Source: an uncultured Halomonas sp. (GTDB lineage: Bacteria > Pseudomonadota > Gammaproteobacteria > Pseudomonadales > Halomonadaceae). Taken from it: a stretch of DNA of 64,000 nt. Position numbers and translations under genes: made by a program. The notes under the pieces were generated by a model that did not search any database, had not been told where the DNA came from, and saw nothing but the letters and a program-made list of their open reading frames with translations. Where the stretch lies: NCBI RefSeq assembly GCF_946887195.1, contig NZ_CAMPKE010000013.1, positions 1 to 64,000 of the forward strand, in the 5' to 3' direction. Positions 15,833 through 27,412 of the stretch are shown here, one piece after another; positions within the stretch are counted from its first letter, which is position 1; each line of letters starts with the position of its first letter.

Positions 15833-17953
15833 GTGGCACGCAAGACACCTCTCAAACGCTACCGTAACATCGGTATCGTTGCCCACGTCGACGCCGGCAA
15901 GACCACCACTACCGAGCGTGTCCTGTTTTATACCGGCCTGTCTCACAAGGTCGGCGAAGTCCATGAGGGCGCGGCCACCATGGACTGGATGGAGCAGGAG
16001 CAGGAGCGTGGCATCACCATCACGTCGGCGGCGACCACCTGCTTCTGGCAGGGCATGAGCAAGCAGTTCGATGAGCATCGCATCAACATCATCGATACGC
16101 CGGGACACGTCGACTTCACCATCGAAGTCGAGCGTTCGCTGCGTGTGCTCGATGCCGCCGTCGTCGTTCTCTGCGGCAGCTCCGGCGTGCAGCCGCAGAC
16201 CGAAACCGTATGGCGTCAGGCCAACAAGTACGAAGTGCCGCGCATGGTGTTCGTCAACAAGATGGACCGTGCCGGCGCCGACTTCTTCATGGTCGTCGAT
16301 CAGCTGAAGAGCCGCCTGGGCGCCAATGCCGTGCCGATCCAGATCAACTGGGGTGCGGAAGAGGATTTCAAGGGCGTCATCGACCTGATCGAGATGAAGG
16401 CGATCCTCTGGGACGAAGACAACCACGGCATGAACTACGAACTCGTCGATATCCCGGCGGAACTGCAGGAAACCGCCGAGAAGTATCGTGAGGAAATGCT
16501 CGAAGCCGCCGCCGAGGCCTCTGAAGAGCTGATGGACAAGTACCTCGAAGAGGGCGAGCTCTCCATTGCGGAAATCAAGGCCGGCCTGCGTCGTCGCACC
16601 CTGGACAACGAGATCGTGCTGATCACCTGTGGTTCCGCGTTCAAGAACAAGGGCGTGCAGGCGGTACTGGATGGCGTCATCGAGTATTTGCCGTCTCCCA
16701 CCGAGGTCAAGGCCATCGAGGGTGAGCTGGACGACAAGGAAGGTACGATCGCCACTCGCGAAGCGGACGACAATGCGCCGTTCGCCGCGCTGGCCTTCAA
16801 GATCGCCACCGACCCGTTCGTCGGTACCCTGACGTTCATACGCGTCTACTCCGGCGTGCTGAAGTCGGGCGACAGCGTGTATAACTCCGTCAAGGAGAAG
16901 AAGGAGCGCGTCGGCCGTATCGTACAGATGCATGCCAACTCGCGCGAAGAGATCAAGGAAGTTCTCGCCGGCGACATCGCGGCGTGTATCGGCCTCAAGG
17001 ATGTCACCACCGGTGATACCCTGTGCGATCTGAATGACAAGATCGTGCTCGAGCGCATGGAATTCCCGGCGCCGGTAATCTCGGTCGCCGTCGAGCCGAA
17101 GTCAAAGGCCGACCAGGAAAAGATGGGTATCGCCCTGGGTAAGCTGGCTCAGGAAGATCCGTCATTCCAGGTCAGAACCGATGAAGAGACCGGCCAGACC
17201 ATCATTTCGGGGATGGGCGAGTTGCACCTCGATATCATCGTCGATCGCATGCGTCGCGAGTTCAAGGTCGAGGCCAATATCGGTAAGCCGCAGGTCGCCT
17301 ACCGCGAGACCATTCGCAGCAAGGTCGAGCAGGAAGGCAAGTTCGTTCGTCAGTCGGGCGGTCGCGGTCAGTACGGTCACGTACACCTGCGCATCGAGCC
17401 GTTGACGGCCGAAGACAAGGGCGAGGACGAGGAGATGCACTTCAAGTTCGCGTCCGAGATCGTCGGTGGTACGGTTCCCAAGGAGTACGTGCCGGCCGTC
17501 GAGAAAGGGGCCTTTGAACAGCTCCAGAACGGTGTCATCGCGGGTTACCCGATGATCGACGTCAAGGTTACGCTGTTCGACGGTTCCTACCACGATGTGG
17601 ACTCCAACGAGACTGCGTTCAAGATCGCCTCTTCCATGGCGGTCAAAGAAGGCGCTCGCAAGGCCAAGGCCGTGTTGCTGGAGCCGGTGATGAAGGTCGA
17701 AGTCGTGACCCCCGAGGAGTTCATGGGTGATGTCATGGGCGACCTGAATCGCCGTCGTGGCCTTGTACAGGGCATGGATGACTCTTCCTCCGGCAAGATC
17801 ATCCGCGCCACGGTTCCGTTGGCTGAGATGTTCGGTTACGCGACCGATCTGCGTTCTCAAAGCCAGGGCCGCGCAAGCTACACCATGGAGTTTGCGAATT
17901 ACGAAGAGGCGCCGTCCAGCGTCGTCGAAGCCGTCATCAACCAGAACGGTTAA
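15833..17953 (+). CDS. fusA: Elongation factor G
   Basis: Translocation GTPase, 706 residues from GTG 15833. The switch and G motifs are [20 protein letters not shown] and NKMD, followed by RGITIT, and domain IV carries [10 protein letters not shown]. An ATG at 15818 is in frame, but the SD (GGGGAG) lies between it and the GTG, and [15 protein letters not shown] from the GTG aligns with E. coli EF-G. Third gene of the str operon, 48 bases after rpsG. Confidence 0.97.
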   Translation: MARKTPLKRYRNIGIVAHVDAGKTTTTERVLFYTGLSHKVGEVHEGAATMDWMEQEQERGITITSAATTCFWQGMSKQFDEHRINIIDTPGHVDFTIEVERSLRVLDAAVVVLCGSSGVQPQTETVWRQANKYEVPRMVFVNKMDRAGADFFMVVDQLKSRLGANAVPIQINWGAEEDFKGVIDLIEMKAILWDEDNHGMNYELVDIPAELQETAEKYREEMLEAAAEASEELMDKYLEEGELSIAEIKAGLRRRTLDNEIVLITCGSAFKNKGVQAVLDGVIEYLPSPTEVKAIEGELDDKEGTIATREADDNAPFAALAFKIATDPFVGTLTFIRVYSGVLKSGDSVYNSVKEKKERVGRIVQMHANSREEIKEVLAGDIAACIGLKDVTTGDTLCDLNDKIVLERMEFPAPVISVAVEPKSKADQEKMGIALGKLAQEDPSFQVRTDEETGQTIISGMGELHLDIIVDRMRREFKVEANIGKPQVAYRETIRSKVEQEGKFVRQSGGRGQYGHVHLRIEPLTAEDKGEDEEMHFKFASEIVGGTVPKEYVPAVEKGAFEQLQNGVIAGYPMIDVKVTLFDGSYHDVDSNETAFKIASSMAVKEGARKAKAVLLEPVMKVEVVTPEEFMGDVMGDLNRRRGLVQGMDDSSSGKIIRATVPLAEMFGYATDLRSQSQGRASYTMEFANYEEAPSSVVEAVINQNG

Positions 17954-17982
17954 CCGTTAGCTAACGTAAAGAGGTCATAGCA

Positions 17983-19176
17983 GTGGCTAAGGAAAAATTT
18001 GAGCGTTCCAAACCGCACGTCAACGTCGGCACCATCGGTCACGTCGATCACGGCAAGACCACGCTGACTGCGGCCCTGACCCGCGTTTCCGCCGAAGTCT
18101 TCGGCGGCGACTGGAGTGCCTTCGATACCATCGATAACGCTCCCGAAGAGCGTGAGCGTGGTATCACCATCGCGACGTCTCACGTCGAGTATCAGTCCGA
18201 GGCGCGTCACTACGCCCACGTCGACTGCCCGGGTCACGCTGACTACGTCAAGAACATGATCACCGGTGCGGCCCAGATGGACGGCGCGATTCTGGTGTGT
18301 AGCGCCGCTGACGGCCCCATGCCGCAGACCCGCGAGCACATCCTGCTGTCTCGTCAGGTCGGCGTTCCGTACATCGTCGTGTTCCTCAACAAGGCCGACA
18401 TGGTCGACGACGAAGAGCTGCTCGAACTGGTCGAAATGGAAGTTCGCGAACTCCTCGACCAGTACGACTTCCCGGGCGACGACACGCCGATCGTCATCGG
18501 TTCCGCGCTGATGGCGCTGGATGGCAAGGACGACAACGGCATGGGTACCACCGCCGTTGCCAACCTGATCAAGGCGCTCGACGACTACATCCCCGAGCCC
18601 GAGCGTGCGGTCGACCAGCCGTTCCTGATGCCGATCGAGGACGTGTTCTCGATCTCCGGTCGCGGCACCGTGGTCACCGGTCGTGTCGAGCGTGGCATCG
18701 TGCGTACGGGCGACGAAGTGGAAATCGTCGGTATTCGCGATACCACCAAGACCACCGTTACCGGTGTCGAGATGTTCCGCAAGCTGCTCGACGAAGGGCG
18801 TGCTGGTGAGAACGTCGGCGCGCTGCTGCGCGGCACCAAGCGTGACGACGTCGAGCGTGGCCAGGTTCTGGCCAAGCCGGGTTCGATCACGCCGCACACC
18901 AAGTTCGAGTCCGAAGTCTACATCCTGTCCAAGGAAGAGGGCGGTCGTCATACGCCTTTCTTCAAGGGCTATCGTCCGCAGTTCTACTTCCGTACCACCG
19001 ACGTGACCGGTACCTGTGAACTGCCGGAAGGCGTCGAGATGGTCATGCCGGGCGACAACGTGCAGATGGTCGTCACGCTGATCGCACCGATCGCCATGGA
19101 AGACGGCCTGCGTTTCGCCATTCGCGAAGGCGGTCGTACCGTGGGCGCCGGTGTCGTCGCCAAGATCGTCGCTTAA
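17983..19176 (+). CDS. tuf: Elongation factor Tu
   Basis: Delivers aminoacyl-tRNA to the ribosome. 397 residues from a GTG start preceded by AAAGAGG. Motifs are [25 protein letters not shown] and SAL, and the C-terminal barrel ends AGVVAKIVA. This is the only tuf in the window. The second copy that usually sits between tRNA-Thr and tRNA-Trp is absent here. Confidence 0.98.
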   Translation: MAKEKFERSKPHVNVGTIGHVDHGKTTLTAALTRVSAEVFGGDWSAFDTIDNAPEERERGITIATSHVEYQSEARHYAHVDCPGHADYVKNMITGAAQMDGAILVCSAADGPMPQTREHILLSRQVGVPYIVVFLNKADMVDDEELLELVEMEVRELLDQYDFPGDDTPIVIGSALMALDGKDDNGMGTTAVANLIKALDDYIPEPERAVDQPFLMPIEDVFSISGRGTVVTGRVERGIVRTGDEVEIVGIRDTTKTTVTGVEMFRKLLDEGRAGENVGALLRGTKRDDVERGQVLAKPGSITPHTKFESEVYILSKEEGGRHTPFFKGYRPQFYFRTTDVTGTCELPEGVEMVMPGDNVQMVVTLIAPIAMEDGLRFAIREGGRTVGAGVVAKIVA

Positions 19177-19194
19177 GACAGTCTCGCACGATCG

Positions 19195-19223
19195 AAGGGG
19201 GCTCCGCATGGAGCCCCTTTTCT
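19195..19223 (+). terminator. Intrinsic terminator of the str operon
   Basis: GGGGCTCC (19198-19205) pairs with GGAGCCCC (19210-19217) around GCAT, flanked by AA and TTTTCTT. It lies just after tuf and before the S10 operon promoter. Confidence 0.93.
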
Positions 19224-19231
19224 TCGCATGA

Positions 19232-19260
19232 TTGACTCTCGATGTCAGCATGCCTATAAT
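19232..19260 (+). promoter_or_regulatory. Sigma70 promoter of the S10 operon
   Basis: TTGACT (19232-19237) and a perfect TATAAT (19255-19260) have a 17-base spacer. The leader to rpsJ would be about 58 nt and contains a 6-bp hairpin at 19285-19300. That is much shorter than the ~170-nt L4-regulated leader known in E. coli. Confidence 0.9.
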
Positions 19261-19324
19261 GCGCATCCTTTAAATGCGTGGGTAGACGGCTCGCGCCGTC
19301 GACATCCATTGGAGTTTGGGGCTA

Positions 19325-19636
19325 ATGCAGAACCAGAAGATTCGCATTCGGTTGAAAGCCTTCGACCATCGCCTGATCGATCAGTCCGCCCAGGAAATCG
19401 TGGATACCGCGAAGCGTACTGGTGCTCAGGTGCGTGGCCCGATTCCGCTGCCGACCAATCGTGAGCGCTATACCATTCTGATCTCGCCGCACGTCAACAA
19501 GGACGCTCGCGATCAGTATGAGATCCGCACTCACAAGCGCGTACTCGACATCGTCGAGCCGACGGAAAAGACCGTCGACGCGCTAATGAAACTCGACCTC
19601 GCCGCTGGCGTGGACGTCCAGATCAAGCTCGACTAA
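19325..19636 (+). CDS. rpsJ: 30S ribosomal protein S10 (NusE)
   Basis: Ribosomal protein and transcription antitermination factor that contacts NusG/NusB. 103 residues beginning [17 protein letters not shown]; an in-frame ATG at 19316 would add MGL but lies inside the SD region. First gene of the S10 operon. A 152-base gap with several small hairpins separates it from rplC. Confidence 0.97.
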   Translation: MQNQKIRIRLKAFDHRLIDQSAQEIVDTAKRTGAQVRGPIPLPTNRERYTILISPHVNKDARDQYEIRTHKRVLDIVEPTEKTVDALMKLDLAAGVDVQIKLD

Positions 19637-19788
19637 CCACACTAGACACTCGCGGCCCAGCGCTCCACTTCAAGACTCGGGAGCAGCAGCCGCCACGCCG
19701 GGATGGCGTCATACAATGTGCTAGTGGAATGCTCTGGAAAGGGCAGCCATAGCGGGTGATAGCCCCGTACACTATTAGGAGACTGAAC

Positions 19789-20427
19789 ATGACTATCGGT
19801 TTATTCGGTAAGAAGAGCGGTATGACCCGCATCTTCACCGAAGATGGCGCATCCGTGCCCGTAACCGTTATCGAGGTTGAGCCCAACCGCGTGACTCGCG
19901 TCAAGACCGTCGAAAGCGACGGCTACAGCGCGGTTCAGGTGACAACCGGCTCCCGCAAGGCCAAACACCTGTCCAAGGCTGCCGCAGGGCAGTTTGCCAA
20001 GGCAGGTATCGAGGCCGGTCGCGCACTGATGGAGTTCCGCCTGTCCGAAGGTGAGGACGTTCCAGAGGTGGGTGGCGAATTCACCGTATCCCTCTTTGAA
20101 GCTGGTCAGAAGATCGATGTGACCGGCACCTCCAAGGGCAAGGGCTTCCAGGGCGCCGTCAAGCGCTGGAACTTCCGCACCCAGGACATGACCCACGGCA
20201 ACTCCTTGTCCCATCGCGCGCCTGGCTCCATCGGCCAGTGCCAGACGCCTGGTCGCGTCTTCAAGGGCAAGAAAATGGCTGGCCAGCTCGGCAACGTGCG
20301 CTGCACCGTTCAGAGCCTGGAAGTCGTGCGCGTCGACACCGAACGCAACCTGCTGCTCGTCAAGGGCGCCGTTCCCGGTGCGCCGGGCAGCGATGTCGTC
20401 GTTCGCCGTGCCGTCAAAGCTCGCTGA
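19789..20427 (+). CDS. rplC: 50S ribosomal protein L3
   Basis: Early assembly protein near the peptidyl transferase centre. 212 residues starting [16 protein letters not shown], with the conserved [10 protein letters not shown] and [16 protein letters not shown] loop containing the glutamine that is methylated in E. coli. The ATG at 19789 follows TTAGGAGACTGAAC. Confidence 0.97.
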   Translation: MTIGLFGKKSGMTRIFTEDGASVPVTVIEVEPNRVTRVKTVESDGYSAVQVTTGSRKAKHLSKAAAGQFAKAGIEAGRALMEFRLSEGEDVPEVGGEFTVSLFEAGQKIDVTGTSKGKGFQGAVKRWNFRTQDMTHGNSLSHRAPGSIGQCQTPGRVFKGKKMAGQLGNVRCTVQSLEVVRVDTERNLLLVKGAVPGAPGSDVVVRRAVKAR

Positions 20428-20440
20428 GGGGTAAAGACCG

Positions 20441-21049
20441 ATGAATCTCAATCTTGCAGGTGCTGATGCCGGCACTATCGAAGTCGCCGACGCCACCTTT
20501 GGTAAAGAATTCAACGAAGCGCTGGTCCACCAGGTGGTCACTGCCTATCTGGCAGCCGGTCGCCAGGGCACTCGCGCCCAGAAGACCCGTTCCGACGTGC
20601 GTGGCGGTGGCAAGAAGCCGTTTCGCCAGAAGGGCACCGGTCGTGCGCGTGCCGGGACCATCCGCTCTCCGCTGTGGCGTAGCGGCGGTGTGACCTTCGC
20701 GGCGCGTCCCCAGGACCATGCCCAGAAGGTCAACCGCAAGATGTATCGCGCGGCGATGCGCTCCATTCTCTCCGAGCTGGTGCGTCAGGAGCGTCTGGTC
20801 GCTATCGAATCTTTCGTGGTCGAGGCGCCGAAGACCAAGCAACTGGTCTCCCGGCTCAAGGAGCTTGACCTGGAGAAGGTGCTGATCGTTACCGAGGAAG
20901 TCGACGAAAAGCTCTATCTCGCCGCTCGCAACATTCCCAATGTGGATGTGGTGGACGTCGCTGCTGCCGACCCGGTTAGCCTGGTCGCCTTCGACAAGGT
21001 GCTGGTCACCGTCTCTGCCCTGCGCAAATTCGAGGAGAAGCTGGCATGA
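20441..21049 (+). CDS. rplD: 50S ribosomal protein L4
   Basis: Lines the exit tunnel and is the known autogenous regulator of the S10 operon. 202 residues with the tunnel loop [20 protein letters not shown] followed by [16 protein letters not shown], and C-terminal [15 protein letters not shown]. Overlaps rplW by 4 nt. Confidence 0.98.
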   Translation: MNLNLAGADAGTIEVADATFGKEFNEALVHQVVTAYLAAGRQGTRAQKTRSDVRGGGKKPFRQKGTGRARAGTIRSPLWRSGGVTFAARPQDHAQKVNRKMYRAAMRSILSELVRQERLVAIESFVVEAPKTKQLVSRLKELDLEKVLIVTEEVDEKLYLAARNIPNVDVVDVAAADPVSLVAFDKVLVTVSALRKFEEKLA

Positions 21050-21342
21050 ACCAGGAACGCTTATTCAAGGTTCTGCTCGGGCCGCATATGACCGAGAAAG
21101 CCGCTTTCGCCGCCGAGAACAATCAGTACGTGTTCAAGGTGGCCAGCGACGCGACCAAGCCCGAAATCAAGAAGGCTGTCCAAGCCCTCTTTGGTAAGAA
21201 GGTCGATCGCGTTCAGGTTCTGAACATGAAGGGCAAGACCAAGCGCACCGCACACGGTGTCGGCATGCGCAAGGGCTACCGCAAGGCCTATGTCACACTG
21301 GCCGCGGGCGAGACCCTCGAAGACTTCTCTGGCGCCGAATAA
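21046..21342 (+). CDS. rplW: 50S ribosomal protein L23
   Basis: Exit-site protein that docks trigger factor and SRP. 98 residues beginning [19 protein letters not shown], with [17 protein letters not shown]. Starts inside the rplD stop (ATGA overlap), showing tight translational coupling. Confidence 0.97.
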   Translation: MNQERLFKVLLGPHMTEKAAFAAENNQYVFKVASDATKPEIKKAVQALFGKKVDRVQVLNMKGKTKRTAHGVGMRKGYRKAYVTLAAGETLEDFSGAE

Positions 21343-21359
21343 GGGCAGGAGTACGGATC

Positions 21360-22187
21360 ATGGCAGTCGTTAAAACCAAACCCACATCCGCCGGTCGTCG
21401 CCACCTGGTCAAGGTCGTCAACGACGAAATCTACAAGGGCCGGCCTCACGCCGCGCTGTTGGAGAAAAAGTCCAAGTCCGGCGGGCGTAACAATCGGGGT
21501 CGTATCACGACCCGGCATATCGGTGGCGGTCATCGTCAGCATTATCGCCTGGTCGATTTCAAGCGCAACAAGGATGGCGTTCCCGCCGTCGTCGAGCGTC
21601 TCGAGTACGACCCCAACCGTAGCGCGCACATCGCGTTGCTGAAGTATCTGGACGGCGAGCGTCGCTACGTCATCGCGCCCAAGGGCGTGAAAGCGGGCGA
21701 TACGCTCGAATCCGGTGTCAATGCGGCGATCAAGAAAGGCAATACCTTGCCGCTGCGTAACATCCCGGTGGGCTCCACCGTGCATTGCATCGAGCTCAAG
21801 CCCGGCAAGGGCGCGCAGATCGCACGCAGCGCCGGTACCAGCGCCCAGTTGGTCGCCCGTGAAGGCAACTACGTCACTCTGCGTCTGCGCTCCGGCGAGA
21901 CGCGCAAGGTGTTGGCGGAGTGCCGTGCGACCCTCGGCGAAGTGAGCAACTCAGAGCACAGCCTGCGTCAATTGGGCAAGGCCGGTGCCAAGCGCTGGCG
22001 CGGCGTACGGCCAACGGTTCGCGGTGTCGCGATGAACCCGGTGGATCACCCGCACGGTGGCGGTGAAGGCCGCACCAGTGGCGGTCGTCACCCGGTAAGC
22101 CCGTGGGGCGTTCCCACCAAGGGCCACAAGACCCGCAAGAACAAGCGCACCGACAAACTCATTATTCGTCGCCGCAAGGCCCGGTAA
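21360..22187 (+). CDS. rplB: 50S ribosomal protein L2
   Basis: Needed for subunit association and peptidyl transferase assembly. 275 residues with [15 protein letters not shown] near the N-terminus and the invariant [16 protein letters not shown] containing the catalytically important His. Ends in the basic [17 protein letters not shown] tail. Confidence 0.98.
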   Translation: MAVVKTKPTSAGRRHLVKVVNDEIYKGRPHAALLEKKSKSGGRNNRGRITTRHIGGGHRQHYRLVDFKRNKDGVPAVVERLEYDPNRSAHIALLKYLDGERRYVIAPKGVKAGDTLESGVNAAIKKGNTLPLRNIPVGSTVHCIELKPGKGAQIARSAGTSAQLVAREGNYVTLRLRSGETRKVLAECRATLGEVSNSEHSLRQLGKAGAKRWRGVRPTVRGVAMNPVDHPHGGGEGRTSGGRHPVSPWGVPTKGHKTRKNKRTDKLIIRRRKAR

Positions 22188-22224
22188 TTGAGATTAAAAG
22201 TCTAGACATCAAGAGGTAACGGCT

Positions 22225-22500
22225 GTGCCACGTTCACTGAAGAAAGGTCCTTTCATTGACCTTCATCTGCTGAAGAAGGTTGAGACTGCAGTGGAGAAGA
22301 ACGACCGCAAACCGATCAAGACCTGGTCCCGGCGTTCCATGATCCTGCCCAACATGGTCGGGCTCACCATTGCGGTCCATAACGGTCGCCAACACGTCCC
22401 GGTGCACGTCTCCGAGGAAATGGTTGGCCACAAGCTGGGCGAATTCGCTGCCACCCGCACCTATCGCGGTCATGCGGCGGACAAGAAAGCCAAACGGTAA
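22225..22500 (+). CDS. rpsS: 30S ribosomal protein S19
   Basis: 30S head protein of 91 residues. GTG start at 22225 after AAGAGGTAACG, giving [19 protein letters not shown] as in the family. [16 protein letters not shown] is present. S10 operon. Confidence 0.97.
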   Translation: MPRSLKKGPFIDLHLLKKVETAVEKNDRKPIKTWSRRSMILPNMVGLTIAVHNGRQHVPVHVSEEMVGHKLGEFAATRTYRGHAADKKAKR

Positions 22501-22518
22501 GCCAGAGAGGATTGAGAG

Positions 22519-22851
22519 ATGGAAGTCACAGCTAAGCTGCGTGGCGCTCGTTTATCCGCCCAGAAGGCCCGTTTGGTGGCTGATCAGGTGCGCGGTAAGC
22601 CTGTCGCCGAGGCGCTCGACCTGCTGACCTTCTCACCGAAGAAGGCTGCCAAGCTGGTCAAGAAGACGCTTCAGTCCGCCATCGCGAATGCGGAAGAAAA
22701 CAACGGCATGGACATCGACGAGCTGCGTGTCTCGACCATCTGTGTCGATGAGGGCATGACGCTCAAGCGCATCCAGCCGCGTGCCAAGGGCCGTGCGGAT
22801 CGCATTTTGAAGCGAACCTGCCACATCACCGTCAAGGTAGCCGAGAAGTAG
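22519..22851 (+). CDS. rplV: 50S ribosomal protein L22
   Basis: Exit-tunnel protein with a long beta-hairpin. 110 residues beginning [20 protein letters not shown]. The hairpin segment ([20 protein letters not shown]) is standard, with no macrolide-resistance deletion. Gap to rpsC is 11 bases. Confidence 0.98.
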   Translation: MEVTAKLRGARLSAQKARLVADQVRGKPVAEALDLLTFSPKKAAKLVKKTLQSAIANAEENNGMDIDELRVSTICVDEGMTLKRIQPRAKGRADRILKRTCHITVKVAEK

Positions 22852-22862
22852 GAGTCGACCAG

Positions 22863-23564
22863 ATGGGTCAGAAAGTAAATCCGACAGGTATTCGGCTGGG
22901 TATCGTCAAGGACCACACTTCGGTCTGGTATGCCGAGCGCGATGCTTATGCCGACAAGTTGAACAGCGATCTCGAAGTGCGCAGCTTTCTCGAGCAGCGC
23001 CTGAAGAACGCCTCCGTGAGCCGCATCACCATCGAGCGTCCCGCGAACAACGCGCGGATCACCATTCACACCGCCCGTCCGGGCATCGTGATTGGCAAGA
23101 AGGGTGAAGACGTCGACCGCTTGCGTCGCGACGTCGCCCAGATGATGGGCGTGCCGGTGCACGTCAACATCGAAGAAGTCCGCAAGCCGGAACTCGACGC
23201 CGCACTCGTCGCGCAGAACATCGCCGGCCAGCTCGAGCGTCGTGTGATGTTCCGTCGCGCCATGAAGCGCTCGGTGCAGAATGCCATGCGTCTGGGTGCC
23301 GGCGGTATCAAGATCATGTTGTCAGGTCGTCTCGGCGGTGCGGAAATCGCCCGTACCGAGTGGTACCGCGAAGGTCGTGTGCCCTTGCACACCCTGCGCG
23401 CGGACATCGACTACGCGACCTATGAAGCCCACACCACCTACGGCGTCATCGGCGTCAAGGTGTGGATCTTCAAGGGTGAAATCCTCGGGGGCATCGAAGA
23501 GGTGCGGGCCAAGCAGAAGCAGCAAGGCGCCCAGCCCGCACCCAAGAAGAAAGGTTCCAAGTAA
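22863..23564 (+). CDS. rpsC: 30S ribosomal protein S3
   Basis: mRNA entry-channel protein, 233 residues. The N-terminal [18 protein letters not shown], the KH-domain loop [11 protein letters not shown] and the C-terminal [17 protein letters not shown] are all recognisable. Lys/Gln-rich tail. S10 operon. Confidence 0.98.
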   Translation: MGQKVNPTGIRLGIVKDHTSVWYAERDAYADKLNSDLEVRSFLEQRLKNASVSRITIERPANNARITIHTARPGIVIGKKGEDVDRLRRDVAQMMGVPVHVNIEEVRKPELDAALVAQNIAGQLERRVMFRRAMKRSVQNAMRLGAGGIKIMLSGRLGGAEIARTEWYREGRVPLHTLRADIDYATYEAHTTYGVIGVKVWIFKGEILGGIEEVRAKQKQQGAQPAPKKKGSK

Positions 23565-23579
23565 GGGGAGATGTAGTCG

Positions 23580-23993
23580 ATGTTGCAACCTAAGCGTATG
23601 AAATTCCGCAAGATGCAGAAAGGCCGCAACCGTGGTCTGGCGCATCGCGGAAGCAAGGTGAGCTTCGGCGAATTCGGCCTGAAAGCCACCGGTCGTGGAC
23701 GCATCACCGCGCGTCAGATCGAGGCCGGTCGTCGTGCCATCACGCGCCACGTCAAGCGTGGCGGCAAGATCTGGATTCGGGTCTTCCCGGACAAGCCGAT
23801 CACCAACAAGCCGTTGGAAGTCCGTATGGGTAAGGGTAAGGGCTCCGTCGAATACTGGGTCGCTCAGATCCAGCCCGGCAAGATGCTCTACGAGATCGAA
23901 GGGGTCTCCGAAGAGCTGGCCCGTGAAGCCTTTGGCCTCGCGGCGCAGAAGATGCCCTTGTCCACCACCTTTGTGAAACGGACGGTGATGTGA
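23580..23993 (+). CDS. rplP: 50S ribosomal protein L16
   Basis: 137 residues, [19 protein letters not shown] and [20 protein letters not shown] typical of L16, which helps position A-site tRNA. The stop codon overlaps the rpmC ATG (TGATG). Confidence 0.97.
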   Translation: MLQPKRMKFRKMQKGRNRGLAHRGSKVSFGEFGLKATGRGRITARQIEAGRRAITRHVKRGGKIWIRVFPDKPITNKPLEVRMGKGKGSVEYWVAQIQPGKMLYEIEGVSEELAREAFGLAAQKMPLSTTFVKRTVM

Positions 23994-24184
23994 TGAAAGC
24001 TCAGGAAATTCGCGAAAAATCGGTCGACGCGCTGCAGGAGCAGCTTTTTGAACTTCTCCGCGAGCAGTTCAATCTGCGTATGCAGAAGGCCACCGGTCAG
24101 CTGAGCCAGACCCATCTGCTCAAGCAGGTACGCCGGGATATCGCCCGCGTGAAGACTGTGCTCAACGAGAAGGCAGGTGATTGA
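23993..24184 (+). CDS. rpmC: 50S ribosomal protein L29
   Basis: 63 residues, [19 protein letters not shown] and the signature [18 protein letters not shown] chose the ATG at 23993 over an overlapping GTG at 23990 because it matches the family N-terminus. Confidence 0.95.
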   Translation: MKAQEIREKSVDALQEQLFELLREQFNLRMQKATGQLSQTHLLKQVRRDIARVKTVLNEKAGD

Positions 24185-24185
24185 G

Positions 24186-24446
24186 ATGGCCGAAGAGAAG
24201 AAAGCCCGTACGCTCACCGGCAAGGTGGTGAGCGACAAGATGGACAAGTCCATCGTGGTCATGATCGAGCGCCGCGAGCGGCATCCGATCTATGGCAAAT
24301 ACATGAAGCGCTCCACCAAGCTGCACGCCCATGACGAGGCAAACCAGGCGAAGGATGGCGATACGGTTTCCATTCAGGAATGTCGTCCGCTATCCAAGAA
24401 AAAAGCCTGGACGCTGGTTGAGGTGGTCGAGCAGGCCAAGGGCTGA
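24186..24446 (+). CDS. rpsQ: 30S ribosomal protein S17
   Basis: Early 30S assembly protein, 86 residues. Conserved [19 protein letters not shown] and [14 protein letters not shown]. The ATG at 24186 lies one base after the rpmC stop; an in-frame start at 24177 would sit within rpmC and is not preferred. Confidence 0.95.
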   Translation: MAEEKKARTLTGKVVSDKMDKSIVVMIERRERHPIYGKYMKRSTKLHAHDEANQAKDGDTVSIQECRPLSKKKAWTLVEVVEQAKG

Positions 24447-24500
24447 GCTCGGCAAGCGCCTTCGAAACCAGTGCAGTCAGATTAGGTTTGGAGAAAACCG

Positions 24501-24872
24501 ATGATTCAGACTCAGACAATGCTGGATGTCGCCGACAACAGCGGCGCGCGCCGGGTGCAGTGCATCAAGGTGCTGGGTGGTTCTCACCGCCGCTACGCTC
24601 GCGTGGGCGACATCATCAAGGTGACGGTGAAAGAAGCCATCCCGCGTGGCAAGGTCAAGAAGGGCCAGGTCATGAAGGCGGTGGTGGTTCGCACCCGTAG
24701 CGGCGTACGTCGTCCCGACGGGTCGTTGATTCGCTTCGACGGAAATGCGGCAGTTCTGTTGAACAACACCAACGAACAGCCGATCGGCACCCGTATCTTC
24801 GGACCGGTCACTCGTGAACTTCGCACCGAGAAGTTCATGAAGATCATTTCCTTGGCGCCTGAAGTGCTGTAA
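24501..24872 (+). CDS. rplN: 50S ribosomal protein L14
   Basis: First gene of the spc-operon set, 123 residues nearly identical to E. coli L14: [34 protein letters not shown] and [11 protein letters not shown]. Located at the 30S/50S bridge. A 54-base gap follows rpsQ; no strong separate promoter was seen there. Confidence 0.98.
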   Translation: MIQTQTMLDVADNSGARRVQCIKVLGGSHRRYARVGDIIKVTVKEAIPRGKVKKGQVMKAVVVRTRSGVRRPDGSLIRFDGNAAVLLNNTNEQPIGTRIFGPVTRELRTEKFMKIISLAPEVL

Positions 24873-24886
24873 GGAGCGAGGCGGAT

Positions 24887-25204
24887 ATGCAAAAGATCAA
24901 ACGTGACGATGAAGTGATCGTCATTGCCGGCAAGGACAAGGGTAAGCGAGGCACGATCAAGCGCGTCCTCCAGGACAGTCGCTACGTCGTGTCCGGTGTG
25001 AACATGATCAAGCGTCATACCAAGCCCAACCCCATGCTGGGCAACCAGGGCGGTATCGTCGAGCGTGAGGCGCCGATTCACGCGTCCAACGTGGCCATCT
25101 TCAATGCGGAGACCGGCAAGGCGGATCGCGTCGGCTTCCAGGTTTCGGAAGACGGTACCAGGGTACGTATCTACAAGTCGACGCAGAAGCAGATCGACGC
25201 CTAA
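24887..25204 (+). CDS. rplX: 50S ribosomal protein L24
   Basis: Assembly initiator, 105 residues. The KOW motif [17 protein letters not shown] is near the N-terminus, followed by [18 protein letters not shown]. Confidence 0.97.
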   Translation: MQKIKRDDEVIVIAGKDKGKRGTIKRVLQDSRYVVSGVNMIKRHTKPNPMLGNQGGIVEREAPIHASNVAIFNAETGKADRVGFQVSEDGTRVRIYKSTQKQIDA

Positions 25205-25222
25205 CGCGAGTCGGGTAGCAAA

Positions 25223-25762
25223 ATGGCGAACTTGAAAGAACGTTATCAGAACGAGGTAGTGGCTGGGCTCAGAGAGCAGTTCAGCTACGCCAACGTGATG
25301 CAGGTGCCCCGGATCACCAAAGTGACCCTCAACATGGGCATCGGCGAAGCGACCAGCGACAAGAAGCTGATCGACAATGCCATCGGCGACCTGGAGAAAC
25401 TGTCCGGTCAGAAACCGATTGTCACCAAGGCACGTAAATCCATCGCGGGCTTCAAGGTTCGTGAAGGATGGCCGATCGGAATCAAGGTCACCCTGCGCAG
25501 TGAGCGCATGTGGGACTTCCTCGATCGCCTGGTGAACATCGCGATTCCCCGCGTACGCGACTTTCGTGGTCTCAACCCGAAGTCCTTCGACGGCCGTGGC
25601 AACTACTCAATGGGTGTGCGTGAGCAGATCATCTTTCCGGAGCTCGAGTATGATAAGATCGACCGGATTCGTGGCCTGGATGTAACCATCACCACCACCG
25701 CCAACAGCGATGAAGAAGGCCGTGCGCTGCTGAGCGCGCTGAACTTCCCGTTCAAGAAATAA
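25223..25762 (+). CDS. rplE: 50S ribosomal protein L5
   Basis: 5S rRNA-binding protein of 179 residues, with [34 protein letters not shown] and C-terminal [11 protein letters not shown]. In E. coli S8 represses the spc mRNA near this start; no specific structure was traced here. Confidence 0.98.
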   Translation: MANLKERYQNEVVAGLREQFSYANVMQVPRITKVTLNMGIGEATSDKKLIDNAIGDLEKLSGQKPIVTKARKSIAGFKVREGWPIGIKVTLRSERMWDFLDRLVNIAIPRVRDFRGLNPKSFDGRGNYSMGVREQIIFPELEYDKIDRIRGLDVTITTTANSDEEGRALLSALNFPFKK

Positions 25763-25772
25763 GGGTGGGATC

Positions 25773-26078
25773 ATGGCAAAGAAAAGCATGATAGAGCGTG
25801 AGCTCAAGCGCGCGAAGCTGGTCGACAAATATGCCGCCAAGCGCGCCGGGCTCAAAGCTATCATCAACGACGTCAATGCTTCTGACGAAGAGCGCTTCGA
25901 CGCACAGCTCAAGCTGCAGACGCTGCCGCGCGACTCCAGTCCGGTGCGCAAGCGCAATCGCTGCCGCATCACTGGGCGCCCGCACGGCTTCTACAACAAG
26001 TTTGGGCTGGGTCGCAACAAACTGCGTGAAGCCGCCATGCGTGGCGATGTCCCTGGACTCAAGAAGTCCAGCTGGTAA
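25773..26078 (+). CDS. rpsN: 30S ribosomal protein S14
   Basis: 101 residues: the long, zinc-free form, since the CxxC pairs of the short zinc form are absent. [20 protein letters not shown] and the C-terminal [11 protein letters not shown] are diagnostic. It is the primary copy in the spc operon. Confidence 0.97.
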   Translation: MAKKSMIERELKRAKLVDKYAAKRAGLKAIINDVNASDEERFDAQLKLQTLPRDSSPVRKRNRCRITGRPHGFYNKFGLGRNKLREAAMRGDVPGLKKSSW

Positions 26079-26107
26079 CGCCACGTCGAAATCAGGAGCG
26101 CAACGTA

Positions 26108-26500
26108 ATGAGCATGCAAGATACGCTGGCGGATATGTTCACTCGTATCCGTAATGCGCAGATGGCCACCAAGGAAGCGGTTGCGATGCCGTCCTCCAAG
26201 CTTAAGGTGGAAGTGGCCCGTGTATTGAAGCAAGAGGGCTATATCAGCGACTTCACGGTTGCTGAAGGTGCCAAGCCCGAACTGTCCGTAACCCTCAAGT
26301 ATTTCGAGGGGAAGCCGGTCATCGAGCACATCCAGCGCGTTTCCAAGCCGTCCTTGCGCATCTACAAGGGCAAGGGCGAGCTACCGAAAGTCGCGGATGG
26401 CTTGGGTGTCGCGATCGTTTCCACCTCCCAGGGCGTGATGACCGATCGTGCGGCGCGTCAGGCCGGTGTCGGTGGTGAAGTCATCTGCACCGTATTCTAG
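26108..26500 (+). CDS. rpsH: 30S ribosomal protein S8
   Basis: 130 residues, [18 protein letters not shown] and the C-terminal [20 protein letters not shown] typical of S8. Binds the central 16S domain and is the known autogenous repressor of spc. Confidence 0.97.
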   Translation: MSMQDTLADMFTRIRNAQMATKEAVAMPSSKLKVEVARVLKQEGYISDFTVAEGAKPELSVTLKYFEGKPVIEHIQRVSKPSLRIYKGKGELPKVADGLGVAIVSTSQGVMTDRAARQAGVGGEVICTVF

Positions 26501-26509
26501 GAGTGACGA

Positions 26510-27040
26510 ATGTCCCGCGTAGCCAAGTATCCGGTTAAATTGCCCAGTGGCATTGAAGCCAAGCTCGACGGCGATAAATTGACCGTCAAGGGCGGTCAGG
26601 GCTCGCTCGGCATGACCATTCACCCCGATGTGGTGATCGGTCAGGAAGACGGCCAACTGACGTTCAGTCCGAGCGAGCAGGCCAAGAGCTGGGCAATGGC
26701 CGGCACAACACGCGCACTGGTCCAGAACATGGTCACTGGTGCGTCCGAGGGCTTTACCAAGACTCTCGAGATCAACGGCGTCGGCTATCGTGCCCAGGCA
26801 AGTGGCAAGACGCTAAACCTGACACTGGGCTTCTCTCACCCGGTCGAATACACGCTGCCCGAGGGTGTCACGGCGGAAACGCCGAAGAACACCACCATCG
26901 TGCTGAAGAGCGCGGACAAGCAGCAGCTCGGCCAGGTCGCCGCGGAAATCCGCGCCTTCCGTCCGCCCGAGCCCTACAAGGGCAAGGGTATCCGGTACGG
27001 CGACGAGCAGGTCCGCCGCAAAGAAGCCAAGAAGAAGTAA
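26510..27040 (+). CDS. rplF: 50S ribosomal protein L6
   Basis: 176 residues with two tandem L6 folds; the C-terminal signature [20 protein letters not shown] is complete. Located near the factor-binding site. Followed after 9 bases by rplR. Confidence 0.97.
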   Translation: MSRVAKYPVKLPSGIEAKLDGDKLTVKGGQGSLGMTIHPDVVIGQEDGQLTFSPSEQAKSWAMAGTTRALVQNMVTGASEGFTKTLEINGVGYRAQASGKTLNLTLGFSHPVEYTLPEGVTAETPKNTTIVLKSADKQQLGQVAAEIRAFRPPEPYKGKGIRYGDEQVRRKEAKKK

Positions 27041-27049
27041 GGCAGGGTT

Positions 27050-27400
27050 ATGAACGCGAAGAAAGAATCTCGTCTCCGTCGTGCCCGCCGCGCTCGCGCC
27101 AAGATTCGCGAGCTGGGCGTGTATCGCCTGTGCGTCAACCGTACTCCGCACCACATCTATGCGCAGATCATTTCGCCGGATGGTGGCAAGGTACTGGCCA
27201 GCGCTTCCACGCTGGACAAGTCCCTGCGCGAGGGCGGTACCGGTAATGCCGACGCTGCCTCCAAGGTCGGCGCGCTGATTGCCGAACGCGCCAAGCAAGC
27301 AGGCATCACTCAGGTTGCCTTCGATCGTGCCGGGTTCAAGTACCACGGCCGCGTCAAGGCCCTGGCCGACGCCGCTCGTGAAGGCGGCCTGGAATTCTAA
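27050..27400 (+). CDS. rplR: 50S ribosomal protein L18
   Basis: 5S rRNA-binding protein, 116 residues. Arg-rich N-terminus ([19 protein letters not shown]) and [20 protein letters not shown] at the C-terminus. Confidence 0.97.
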   Translation: MNAKKESRLRRARRARAKIRELGVYRLCVNRTPHHIYAQIISPDGGKVLASASTLDKSLREGGTGNADAASKVGALIAERAKQAGITQVAFDRAGFKYHGRVKALADAAREGGLEF

Positions 27401-27412
27401 AGGGTTTTTACG

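Noticed and set aside
15818..15833. ATG at 15818 as the fusA start
   Set aside because: The SD lies between this ATG and the GTG at 15833, and the family N-terminus begins at the GTG.
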